Shown here: positions 1 through 5,510 of the stretch, piece after piece
Layout of the letters: the number at the start of each line of letters is the position of its first letter
Position numbering within the stretch: position 1 is the stretch's first letter
Assembly: GCA_945878835.1 (NCBI GenBank)
Contig: CAMCUG010000101.1
Span: 1-5,801, forward strand
Direction: 5' to 3'
Origin: Chryseobacterium gleum
GTDB taxonomy: Bacteria > Bacteroidota > Bacteroidia > Flavobacteriales_D > Sanyastnellaceae
Length of the DNA stretch: 5,801 nucleotides
The notes under the pieces: model-generated
Database searches by the model: none
Told to the model about the DNA's origin: nothing
The model's input: the letters and a program-made list of their open reading frames with translations, nothing else
Translations under genes and position numbers: made by a program

Positions 1-1221
1 AATGAATTCAGCAACTACGTGAATGAATTTGTTGCATCCACTTTTAACGCTAACGCAATAGAATTGCAAGCGCAACAAATTCAGGACATCATAGCAGCAG
101 CAGCAATTGAAGACCCGTTTCGACCGCTCGACTTCGGTTTTACTACCGATGATTTTTTGAACAGCATCAATTCGGCTTGGGGCGGACAAGTGGCCTATGG
201 CATTGTGCCTTTCGTTCAAACACGTGCTACGCAAGCGCTTCAGCAACTCGAAAACCTTCAGCCTTTCACAAGCATTTTCAACGTTGTTCCAAAATTTCGA
301 AACGACAGCCTCTTCGTAACCTTTCAAAGCAATTTGAATGCAAATGAACTTGCAGTGGTTTGGAAAGAAATTGGAACTTCAACTTGGAATGTTGAAACGC
401 CTACCTCTGAGGGATTCTATGGAATCACTGACCAACTCTACTCTTTTGCTGGCTCTCTTCCAACCGACAGTATTAATATTTTAGTGGGTGCCATTCCGTT
501 AACTTGGGTGAACGACATAGATGCCCACGACTGCAATTTTATTTATTTATATGGAAAGGAATCGTCTTCGCCTTTGGTGATAAATGAAGTGGCTCCGCAA
601 GGAACCAACAACTGCGTAGACTTTTTCGGGTCGAACGAAGACTGGATTGAATTGTTCAATCCGGGACCATCTGCCGTCTATTTAGGAAATAAGTTTATCT
701 CTGACGACGCCAGTAATTGGAACAAATGGCCTCTGCCGAATGTGACACTCGACCCGGGAGAGTTTCAATTGTTGTATGCCGATAAAGAACCTGAGCAGGG
801 ATTGAATCATTTGGACTTCAAATTAGACGACATCGCTGAAACCATTTACATATCGGAAGTTCAGAACAGTGCGCGCGTGCTTATCGACTCCATAACTTAT
901 TCGAACATTCCAATCAATCATTCTTTTGGACGAGCAACCGATGCCAATCCGAATTGGATCGACTGGACCGTTTCTACTCCGAATGCAAGCAATCTTCCTG
1001 TAAGTGTGAATGAACTTGTTTCTGGAATTTCCCTTTATCCGAATCCGGTTATTGAAGTGCTTCACTGCACCGAAAAAATTTCAGGAAGAATACTTTCCAT
1101 GCAAGGTGAAGTGGTTGAGGTTTTCTTCAACACACAAGAAATTTCTTGTCAGTCTTTGGCTGCGGGCATCTATACTTTGCAGACTGACAAAAGTCTTTTC
1201 CGATTTATTAAATCGAAATAA
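1..1221 (+). CDS. Secreted LTD-domain protein with T9SS sorting tail, probable CotH-family C-terminus (5' partial)
   Basis: The frame is open from base 1, so the gene starts upstream of the window. The GTG at 19 is an internal Val codon, not a credible start. The visible 406 residues divide as follows. Residues ~1-95 are helical (AIELQAQQIQDII, then FVQTRATQALQQL) and resemble the end of CotH-kinase-like domains, where an R-containing helix follows the catalytic part. Residues ~95-185 are beta-rich and possibly fibronectin-like. Residues ~191-328 form a lamin-tail (LTD) domain, with LVINEVAP, DWIELFNPGP, LDPGEFQLLYAD and the closing SFGRATDANPNW. Residues ~336-406 are a T9SS type A sorting domain (SLYPNPV, then LAAGIYTLQT, ending RFIKSK). 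The family implies export across the outer membrane and attachment or release at the cell surface. The ligand or substrate is unknown. LTD and the sorting tail are confident; the CotH assignment is an inference because the catalytic part lies outside the window. It ends 33 bp before kynA on the same strand. Confidence 0.85.
   Translation, partial: NEFSNYVNEFVASTFNANAIELQAQQIQDIIAAAAIEDPFRPLDFGFTTDDFLNSINSAWGGQVAYGIVPFVQTRATQALQQLENLQPFTSIFNVVPKFRNDSLFVTFQSNLNANELAVVWKEIGTSTWNVETPTSEGFYGITDQLYSFAGSLPTDSINILVGAIPLTWVNDIDAHDCNFIYLYGKESSSPLVINEVAPQGTNNCVDFFGSNEDWIELFNPGPSAVYLGNKFISDDASNWNKWPLPNVTLDPGEFQLLYADKEPEQGLNHLDFKLDDIAETIYISEVQNSARVLIDSITYSNIPINHSFGRATDANPNWIDWTVSTPNASNLPVSVNELVSGISLYPNPVIEVLHCTEKISGRILSMQGEVVEVFFNTQEISCQSLAAGIYTLQTDKSLFRFIKSK
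574..993 (+). other. Lamin-tail (LTD) domain within the secreted protein
   Basis: Translation shows the LTD signature: an initial VINEVAP strand, the D-W-I-E-L-F-N-P segment typical of LTD cores, a D-P-G-E-F turn, and a C-terminal S-F-G-R followed by N-P-N-W and T-P-N-A-S-N. In bacteria this Ig-like fold is commonly found in secreted nucleases, CotH proteins and surface proteins. Boundaries are approximate. Confidence 0.8.
1009..1218 (+). other. T9SS type A C-terminal sorting domain
   Basis: The last ~70 residues contain SLYPNPV, a middle strand (RILSMQGEVVEV) and the terminal AAGIYTLQT...FRFIKSK strand pair with a basic end. This is the usual layout of Bacteroidota Por-secretion (type IX) sorting domains. 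It predicts translocation by the T9SS and cleavage of the tail at the cell surface. Confidence 0.85.
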
Positions 1222-1254
1222 GGTAATATTGACTTGCCTTTGTAACTTGCAGGC

Positions 1255-2253
1255 ATGTATTACAGCGACTATCTAAAACTGGGTGACGTTCTTAACGCAC
1301 AAGAACTCGAAAGCGATAAACAAGGTAAACACGCTCACGACGAGATGTTGTTTATTGTTATTCATCAATCATACGAATTGTGGTTCAAGCAGATTTTATT
1401 CGAAATGAAATCGGTGTACGACATTTTGGCGAAAGAGAACATTAACGACAACAGTCCGGAGTTACAAATCGCTGTAAACCGCATGCACCGGGTAACAGAG
1501 ATCCTTCGCATTTTGGTCGACCAAATTAATATTTTGGAAACCATGTCGGCGCAAGACTTCTTAGACTTCCGCGACATGCTTCGTCCGGCAAGCGGATTTC
1601 AAAGCATGCAATTCAAAGTATTAGAGACTTTGTTGGGATTGAAAGTTGAAGAGCGTCATGGACAAGAATATTTCACCAGTCAATTACGCAGTGAAGACGC
1701 AAAGCAGATTTACACGTTAGCGAAAGAAACAACGCTTTTGGAATTGGTGAACAACTGGTTAGAGCGCATGCCATTTTTTGAAGATAAATATTGGGGAAGT
1801 GAAGATTTTTGCACGCAATACAGAAGCGCCTATTCCTCTTCACTGAGTGAAATAGAAATGCAAAACTTGAACGCGTTCGACGAATTGTTCATCTCGAAAG
1901 AGCCTGTTGAAAATAGAAAGCTTAGTTCAAAAGCGAGAAGAGCAGCGCTCTTCATTATGTTGTATCGCGATTATCCGATTCTTCAAAATCCGTATAGAAT
2001 TATCAATTCACTTCTAGACATTGACGAATTGTTGGCTACATGGAGATGGCGCCACATGAACATGGTTCACCGCATGATTGGCGGAAGAGCGGGTACAGGC
2101 GGAAGCACTGGAAAAGGATATTTAAGAGAAGCGGCTATGAAGCATTATGTGTTTCAAGAGTTCGCTGAATTAACTTCATTCTTGGTTGAAAGAAGAAAAT
2201 TCCCGGCTATTAGCGACGAGCTTTCAAAGAAACTCGGCTTCGAGAATGGATAG
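1255..2253 (+). CDS. kynA: Tryptophan 2,3-dioxygenase
   Basis: This heme enzyme opens the indole ring of L-tryptophan with O2 to give N-formylkynurenine, the first and usually rate-setting step of the cytoplasmic kynurenine pathway. The 332-residue protein carries the family blocks in order: HDEMLF (28-33); HQSYELWFKQ (37-46), where His37 matches the distal active-site His; FRDMLRPASGFQS (105-117), where Arg106 binds the substrate carboxylate; WRWRHMNMVHRMIG (263-276), where His267 is the proximal heme ligand; and GTGGSTGKGYL (280-290), where Thr281 contacts substrate. The position equivalent to Tyr113 of the Xanthomonas enzyme is Phe102, as I recall for the human enzyme. The central region (TTLLELVNNWLERMP) also resembles animal enzymes. 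The length exceeds short bacterial forms (~300) and is below the human protein (~406). The start gives a conventional N-terminus (MYYSDYLKLGDVL). There is no good Shine-Dalgarno site. No other kynurenine-pathway gene is visible nearby. Confidence 0.97.
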   Translation: MYYSDYLKLGDVLNAQELESDKQGKHAHDEMLFIVIHQSYELWFKQILFEMKSVYDILAKENINDNSPELQIAVNRMHRVTEILRILVDQINILETMSAQDFLDFRDMLRPASGFQSMQFKVLETLLGLKVEERHGQEYFTSQLRSEDAKQIYTLAKETTLLELVNNWLERMPFFEDKYWGSEDFCTQYRSAYSSSLSEIEMQNLNAFDELFISKEPVENRKLSSKARRAALFIMLYRDYPILQNPYRIINSLLDIDELLATWRWRHMNMVHRMIGGRAGTGGSTGKGYLREAAMKHYVFQEFAELTSFLVERRKFPAISDELSKKLGFENG

Positions 2254-2317
2254 TTATGTTCGGGATTTACTCTCGGATATTGCTCGTTCCATAGAGCCGT
2301 GCTAACAACGAATTTCC

Positions 2318-3142
2318 CTATTTTCGAACTAAGAAAAGCATCGTCCACTCATCGCGAATGCGCGTCTCTTTCCATTCGAATGCTGAAAAGGCTTCAAGCA
2401 ACGCAGGGACGTCGTTCTCATAGAATCCGCTGAGCAACAGCGGCGCTCCTGACTTTGTGGAGTTTTCGTAATGCTTGGCTTGGGCCAAGAGAATGTTACG
2501 ATTGATATTGGCAATGAAAACATCTGCCCTCTTTCCTTCCAGTAAATCTTCAGCGCCTAAAAGCGCTTCAATCTTCGTGCAGCTGTTACGCTCCAAGTTT
2601 TCAATGGCGTTTTCATACGCCCACTCATCAATGTCAATGGCCCAAACTTTCTTCGCACCTAGTTTCTCTGCAGCAATGGCAAGAACGGCAGTGCCGCTTC
2701 CCATGTCAATCACTTCCTTGTCTTTGAAATCGAGTTCAAACATTTTCTGAAGAACCAAATACGTGGTGGCATGATGACCCGTGCCGAAGCTCATCTTCGG
2801 TTCAATGATTAAGTCGAGAACGCCTTCCTTCGCTTCGTGAAAAGGAGCGCGGACGCGACAAAGATTATCTACGTCGATTGGATCGAATTGCGATTCCCAC
2901 TCAGCGTTCCAGTTGATGTCTTCCATTTCCTTCTTCGAGAAATGAATGGTCACATCTTCAATGATTAATTCCAACAAGGCGTTTTGTAATTCTTCTGTGT
3001 CGAATTGTGTTGGCACATAAGCCTCTACTCCACTTTCTGTTTCTTGGAAACTATCGAAAGCCAATTCGCTTAATGAAGCAATAACTAAATCGTTTCCAGG
3101 AATAAGCGGAGAAACTTCAAAAGTGTAAACCGTGTATTGCAT
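2318..3142 (-). CDS. prmA: Ribosomal protein L11 methyltransferase
   Basis: This is an S-adenosylmethionine-dependent class I methyltransferase that trimethylates ribosomal protein L11 in the cytoplasm. Residues 1-~95 form the L11-recognition part. Residues 118-127 (SFGTGHHATT) are the family hallmark FGTGxHxTT. Residues 144-162 hold the SAM motif (VIDMGSGTAVLAIAAEKLG), Asp170 closes the next strand (VWAIDID), and 208-219 (VFIANINRNILL) is the catalytic-loop equivalent of the usual NI(L) motif. The length, 274 residues, is close to the family's usual ~290. One departure is Ala152 where the third Gly of the G-x-G-x-G loop is usual. The ATG shares its A with the TGA of tpiA (TGATG), so translation is probably coupled to tpiA. 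The gene converges on kynA with 64 bp between the stop codons and no convincing terminator there. Assignment is strong on the FGTGHHATT plus SAM motif combination. Confidence 0.95.
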   Translation of the reverse strand: MQYTVYTFEVSPLIPGNDLVIASLSELAFDSFQETESGVEAYVPTQFDTEELQNALLELIIEDVTIHFSKKEMEDINWNAEWESQFDPIDVDNLCRVRAPFHEAKEGVLDLIIEPKMSFGTGHHATTYLVLQKMFELDFKDKEVIDMGSGTAVLAIAAEKLGAKKVWAIDIDEWAYENAIENLERNSCTKIEALLGAEDLLEGKRADVFIANINRNILLAQAKHYENSTKSGAPLLLSGFYENDVPALLEAFSAFEWKETRIRDEWTMLFLVRK

Positions 3143-3876
3143 CAGGCGTTGTAGATAAATTCAAAGTCAGCCACCTTCAAAGAAGCGCCCCCAATAAGTC
3201 CGCCATCAACATCTTCACAAGCCAACAAAGCCTGTGCATTCGCAGCGTTCATACTTCCGCCGTATAAAATCTGAATGTCGTTTGCTACTTCTCCGAATGT
3301 TGTTTTCAAGAACGCGCGAATGTGCGCATGCATCTCTTGTGCTTGCTCATTGCTCGCTGTAACACCTGTTCCAATGGCCCAAACGGGTTCGTAAGCAATA
3401 ACTATATTTTTCATTTGTGTTGAAGAAAGATGTCCAATTACCTCTTCAATCTGTTTCGTCACGGTAGCGAAATGCAATTCGTTGTTGCGCTCTTCAAGCG
3501 TTTCGCCAATGCAATAAATCGCAGTCAAATTATTGGCTAACAACTGATCTACTTTGCTCTTCAACAATTCTGAAGTTTCGTTGTGGTATTGTCTGCGCTC
3601 GCTATGTCCAACCAAACTTCCCTTCACTCCAAGTGACGCTAACATTGCTGCAGAAATTTCTCCGGTGTATGCTCCCTTCTCATGTGCGCTACAATCTTGC
3701 GCGAACACCGACAATTGCGGATGTGTAGGACACAACCCTGAGAGGTAACACGCGGGTACACAAACCGCCATTGATTTGTTGTTGGAAGGAAATTCGTTTA
3801 CACTGTTGAATAACGATTTCGCCTCTTCCCAAGAGGTGTTCATTTTCCAGTTACCGGCGAAAAGTTTTGGGCGCAT
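3142..3876 (-). CDS. tpiA: Triosephosphate isomerase
   Basis: This enzyme interconverts dihydroxyacetone phosphate and glyceraldehyde 3-phosphate in glycolysis and gluconeogenesis; it acts as a cytoplasmic TIM barrel, usually a dimer. The 244 residues show the N-terminal FAGNWKMN block (Lys11 catalytic), AQDCSAHEKGAYTGEIS (59-75), LVGHSERR (88-95, electrophile His91), AYEPVWAIGTG (161-171, catalytic base Glu163 followed by the phosphate-gripping loop), YGGSMNAANA (205-214) and DGGLIGGASL (224-233). All catalytic positions are present and the length is normal (~250). I chose the ATG at 3876 because MRPKLFAGNWKMN is the family N-terminus. The frame stays open to an ATG at 3987, but the extra 37 codons read through a repeat array and promoter-like sequence and have no family counterpart. 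Its TGA overlaps the prmA start by one base. A TACCTTTG box lies just upstream. Confidence 0.97.
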   Translation of the reverse strand: MRPKLFAGNWKMNTSWEEAKSLFNSVNEFPSNNKSMAVCVPACYLSGLCPTHPQLSVFAQDCSAHEKGAYTGEISAAMLASLGVKGSLVGHSERRQYHNETSELLKSKVDQLLANNLTAIYCIGETLEERNNELHFATVTKQIEEVIGHLSSTQMKNIVIAYEPVWAIGTGVTASNEQAQEMHAHIRAFLKTTFGEVANDIQILYGGSMNAANAQALLACEDVDGGLIGGASLKVADFEFIYNA

Positions 3877-3884
3877 TTTTCTTT

Positions 3885-3892
3885 CAAAGGTA
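3885..3892 (-). promoter_or_regulatory. Candidate Bacteroidota-type -7 promoter box for tpiA
   Basis: The - strand reads TACCTTTG, an exact match to the Bacteroidota -7 consensus TAnnTTTG. At a 21-bp spacer upstream there is TTA rather than the preferred -33 TTG. The box ends only 8 bp before the tpiA ATG, so transcription from it would give a very short or leaderless mRNA; the intervening AAAGAAAA is purine-rich. The match is exact, but the -33 element is weak and such boxes occur by chance. Confidence 0.4.
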
Positions 3893-3897
3893 ATAAA

Positions 3898-3997
3898 GTC
3901 CGAAGGACGAGGGTAACATACGTTGCGAGGGCGAATGCTTCGCGAGGGCCACTGGCGTTGCGAGGGTCCTGCGGACGAGGGTTGCAAACAACGTGGG
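3898..3997. repeat. Tandem GAGGG array with self-complementary linkers
   Basis: On the + strand, GAGGG occurs at 3909, 3927, 3944, 3962 and 3977, and GTGGG at 3993. The spacings are 18, 17, 18, 15 and 16 bp. Each segment before a core is a small inverted repeat of different sequence: GTCC-GAA-GGAC, GTAAC-ATAC-GTTGC (one T·G pair), GCGAA-TGC-TTCGC, GCCAC-TGGC-GTTGC (one mismatch), GTCC-TGC-GGAC and GTTG-CAAA-CAAC. Bases 3900-3999 are about 62% G+C, above the AT-richer flanks. The array fills most of the gap between the stop of the 4034 gene and the tpiA promoter region. It fits neither CRISPR (units too short, no conserved long repeat) nor an ordinary terminator (no T-run). The function is unknown; it could be a protein-binding array, a structured RNA leader or trailer, or a dispersed intergenic repeat family. 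Confidence 0.75.
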
Positions 3998-4004
3998 TGT
4001 TAGA

Positions 4005-4019
4005 CGTTTCGAATAAACG
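4005..4019. repeat. Short inverted repeat downstream of the 4034 gene
   Basis: CGTTT (4005-4009) and AAACG (4015-4019) are perfect inverted arms around a 5-base loop. An alternative pairing uses TTCG (4008-4011) with CGAA (4018-4021). It lies 14-30 bp past the stop codon of the - strand gene at 4034, where a terminator would be expected, but no T-run follows on that strand. It is a weak candidate transcript-end hairpin. Confidence 0.3.
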
Positions 4020-4033
4020 AAGTTTAAATTGTA

Positions 4034-4897
4034 TTAAAATGATTTAACACCACGAACACCATAATTTAAGGTCTTACCAGAAACATCGGTATAACCAGTC
4101 AAAAAATCGTAAGACAATGCCTCGGAAGAAGAATATTCTGTACTACTCCAATAATACAAAAACAAGGATAATAAAGTTTGATTATTGGTAAACAGTGCTT
4201 TGTTTACTTCGAAGCGACTGCCATGCAATAATATTAGTTCGTCAAGGCTAGGCAAATACCAATTTGGACCGAGCGTTGCAATATAATTTACTGCAGGACT
4301 TCCTGATATTAAATTAGTATTATAAACACCATCCCAACTGCGGTCTGCATTCACCAATACACCAGTTGTTTGCCATTTTGCTATGCTTTCTGTGGTTGAA
4401 ACTATTAGACCATGTTCTAATCCATCACTTCCTTTGTATAAATAATAAATTACTCCCCCATTAAATGTTTCTCCAATATAATGACTAAAACCACTTACTT
4501 GTGCGTTTGCACTGTACAATGCATAAGGAACACTTATCAATTCAGTCACGCCCATTACCGAATAATTTACACCTCCGTTTGGGTCGACTTCTGTTTGAAT
4601 AAAATAAGGACCATTTGCCCAATTAATGCTGGAGAAGGTTCCAATCAAAGCAGTCCCCATGCCAATTTCTAAACTTACTAAACCATTGATATTCGTGTTT
4701 TGAACTTGAGTTTCGCTGTAAGTTACTGTGCCATTTGCACTGCCTTGTAATACACTTACTTTTATTCCAATAGGCGTTGATACAATTAGCGAATTATTGC
4801 TATTGCGAATTACAGCTTGGTAACTCATTTTTTGCGGAGCCTGTGCACAGATGTTTACCGATAAGACCAATAATATGAATAAAATTTTATTTTTCAT
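4034..4897 (-). CDS. Secreted protein with AQAPQKMSYQAVIRN N-terminus and DUF1566/Lcl_C-like domain
   Basis: The 287-residue product begins with a signal peptide (MKNKILFILLVLSVNIC, likely cleaved after AQA at 18-20). It is followed by PQKMSYQAVIRN, a mature start that recurs in Bacteroidota surface proteins. Residues ~22-130 form a beta-rich domain (TPIGIKVSVLQGS, TYSETQVQNTNINGLVSLEIG, ending ISVPYALYSANA). Residues ~138-287 resemble the DUF1566/Lcl_C or Fibrobacter paralogous-domain family: IGETFNGGVIYYLY, GLIVST, WYLPSLDELILL (213-224), YYWSSTEYSSSEALSYDF (248-265) and the final YGVRGVKSF. That fold is often a tail-fibre or adhesin-like module, so a role in surface binding is an inference. 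There is no YPNP sorting tail, so the export route past the outer membrane is unclear. The VNIC stretch is a poor lipobox. It lies 5 bp after the T9SS cargo gene at 4903-5376, almost certainly in one operon. Confidence 0.85.
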   Translation of the reverse strand: MKNKILFILLVLSVNICAQAPQKMSYQAVIRNSNNSLIVSTPIGIKVSVLQGSANGTVTYSETQVQNTNINGLVSLEIGMGTALIGTFSSINWANGPYFIQTEVDPNGGVNYSVMGVTELISVPYALYSANAQVSGFSHYIGETFNGGVIYYLYKGSDGLEHGLIVSTTESIAKWQTTGVLVNADRSWDGVYNTNLISGSPAVNYIATLGPNWYLPSLDELILLHGSRFEVNKALFTNNQTLLSLFLYYWSSTEYSSSEALSYDFLTGYTDVSGKTLNYGVRGVKSF

Positions 4898-4902
4898 TTT
4901 GC

Positions 4903-5376
4903 TCAGTTTTTAATGACTTTAAATGTTTTTATTTCTTTATCGTTACTCTTCACCACTAATAAATAATGGGCGCTAGGCAGATTTCTCATATCAATTATTT
5001 CTGTTGGACTCGAAATATTTCTTGTTTCGATTAACCCGCCCTTTAGATCATAAAGTTGAAAAAGCAGATTTGAAAAATCAACAGAATTGAGATCTAGTAA
5101 TAAGTAATCTTTCGTTGGGTTGGGATAAGTCTGTATCAAAAGATTTATCTGGATGTTATCCAAACCTACTATCGTTGAGATTTCGTAGGGTTGCTGAACG
5201 CCTTGTGCCACAATTACATCTGAACCATAGATGTAAGTATAAAGAACCTGTCCAATGCTATAAGAAGAAGTTCCTCCAATTCCTGAAGCATCTCCACCCG
5301 CTGCGACTGTTGATTGTTGCGCTTGTATTAGAGTTATCGTAAATACAAATATGATTAAGGAAATTATTTTCTTCAT
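4903..5376 (-). CDS. Small T9SS cargo protein with GQVxYT / GVQQPYEI domain
   Basis: The 157-residue product has a signal peptide (MKKIISLIIFVFTITLIQAQ, cleavage near residue 18-20). A short domain at ~21-66 contains STVAAGGDASGIGGTSSYS, IGQVLYTY and AQGVQQPYEI, a pattern I recognise from many small Bacteroidota secreted proteins of unknown function. Residues ~78-157 are a T9SS type A sorting domain (QTYPNPTKDYLLLDL, FQLYDLKGGLI, LPSAHYLLVVKS, ending IKTFKVIKN). After loss of the signal and the tail, only about 55 residues would remain. The stop codon is 5 bp from the start of the 4034-4897 gene, so the two are probably co-transcribed and may work together at the surface. Expected location: outer surface. 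No enzymatic motif is visible. Confidence 0.88.
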   Translation of the reverse strand: MKKIISLIIFVFTITLIQAQQSTVAAGGDASGIGGTSSYSIGQVLYTYIYGSDVIVAQGVQQPYEISTIVGLDNIQINLLIQTYPNPTKDYLLLDLNSVDFSNLLFQLYDLKGGLIETRNISSPTEIIDMRNLPSAHYLLVVKSNDKEIKTFKVIKN

Positions 5377-5423
5377 TTCTTGATAAATTTAATTAAATGT
5401 TACTTTCAAACAGACTTTTACCG

Positions 5424-5448
5424 ACTTTTTTTTTAAAGTTTTTTTTTT
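5424..5448. other. Double T/A homopolymer tract upstream of the 4903-5376 gene
   Basis: On the + strand a run of nine T (5426-5434), then AAAG, then ten T (5439-5448). On the - strand these are two A-tracts about 48-73 bp upstream of the 5376 start codon, where an UP-like or bent-DNA promoter element could sit. On the + strand ACTTT and AAAGT flank six T and are followed by more T, a terminator-like shape, but no + strand gene leads into it. Function is not established. Confidence 0.35.
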
Positions 5449-5510
5449 GAATTCGTTATTCTCTTTCCCCACCTTTTTCATTGGCAAATCCCTGATAGTC
5501 CGCGATATTA

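Noticed and set aside
1230..1254. Promoter for kynA using TGCCTTTG (1235-1242)
   Set aside because: It matches TAnnTTTG except at the second base, and no TTG lies at the right distance upstream; too weak to list as a feature.
823..1276. Small open frames on either strand inside the LTD gene
   Set aside because: They overlap a well-supported reading frame, have no recognisable domain and have no start context; they are shadows of the real gene.
2254..2317. Bidirectional terminator between the converging kynA and prmA genes
   Set aside because: Only a 4-base stem with an 8-base loop (GCTC/GAGC at 2282-2297) is visible and there is no T-run in either direction.
3898..3997. CRISPR-like array because of regular cores
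   Set aside because: The conserved core is only 5 bases, the period is 15-18 bp and no cas gene is present; real CRISPR repeats are 23 bases or longer with long unique spacers.
4846..4897. Lipoprotein signal (VNIC) in the 4034-4897 product
   Set aside because: The residues before Cys do not fit the lipobox, while AQA followed by PQKMSYQAV fits ordinary signal peptidase I cleavage.
5384..5391. -7 box TAAATTTA before the 4903-5376 gene
   Set aside because: Seven of eight bases fit the consensus, but the region is so AT-rich that this is expected by chance, and the nearest TTG is at a 15-bp spacer, outside the usual 17-23.
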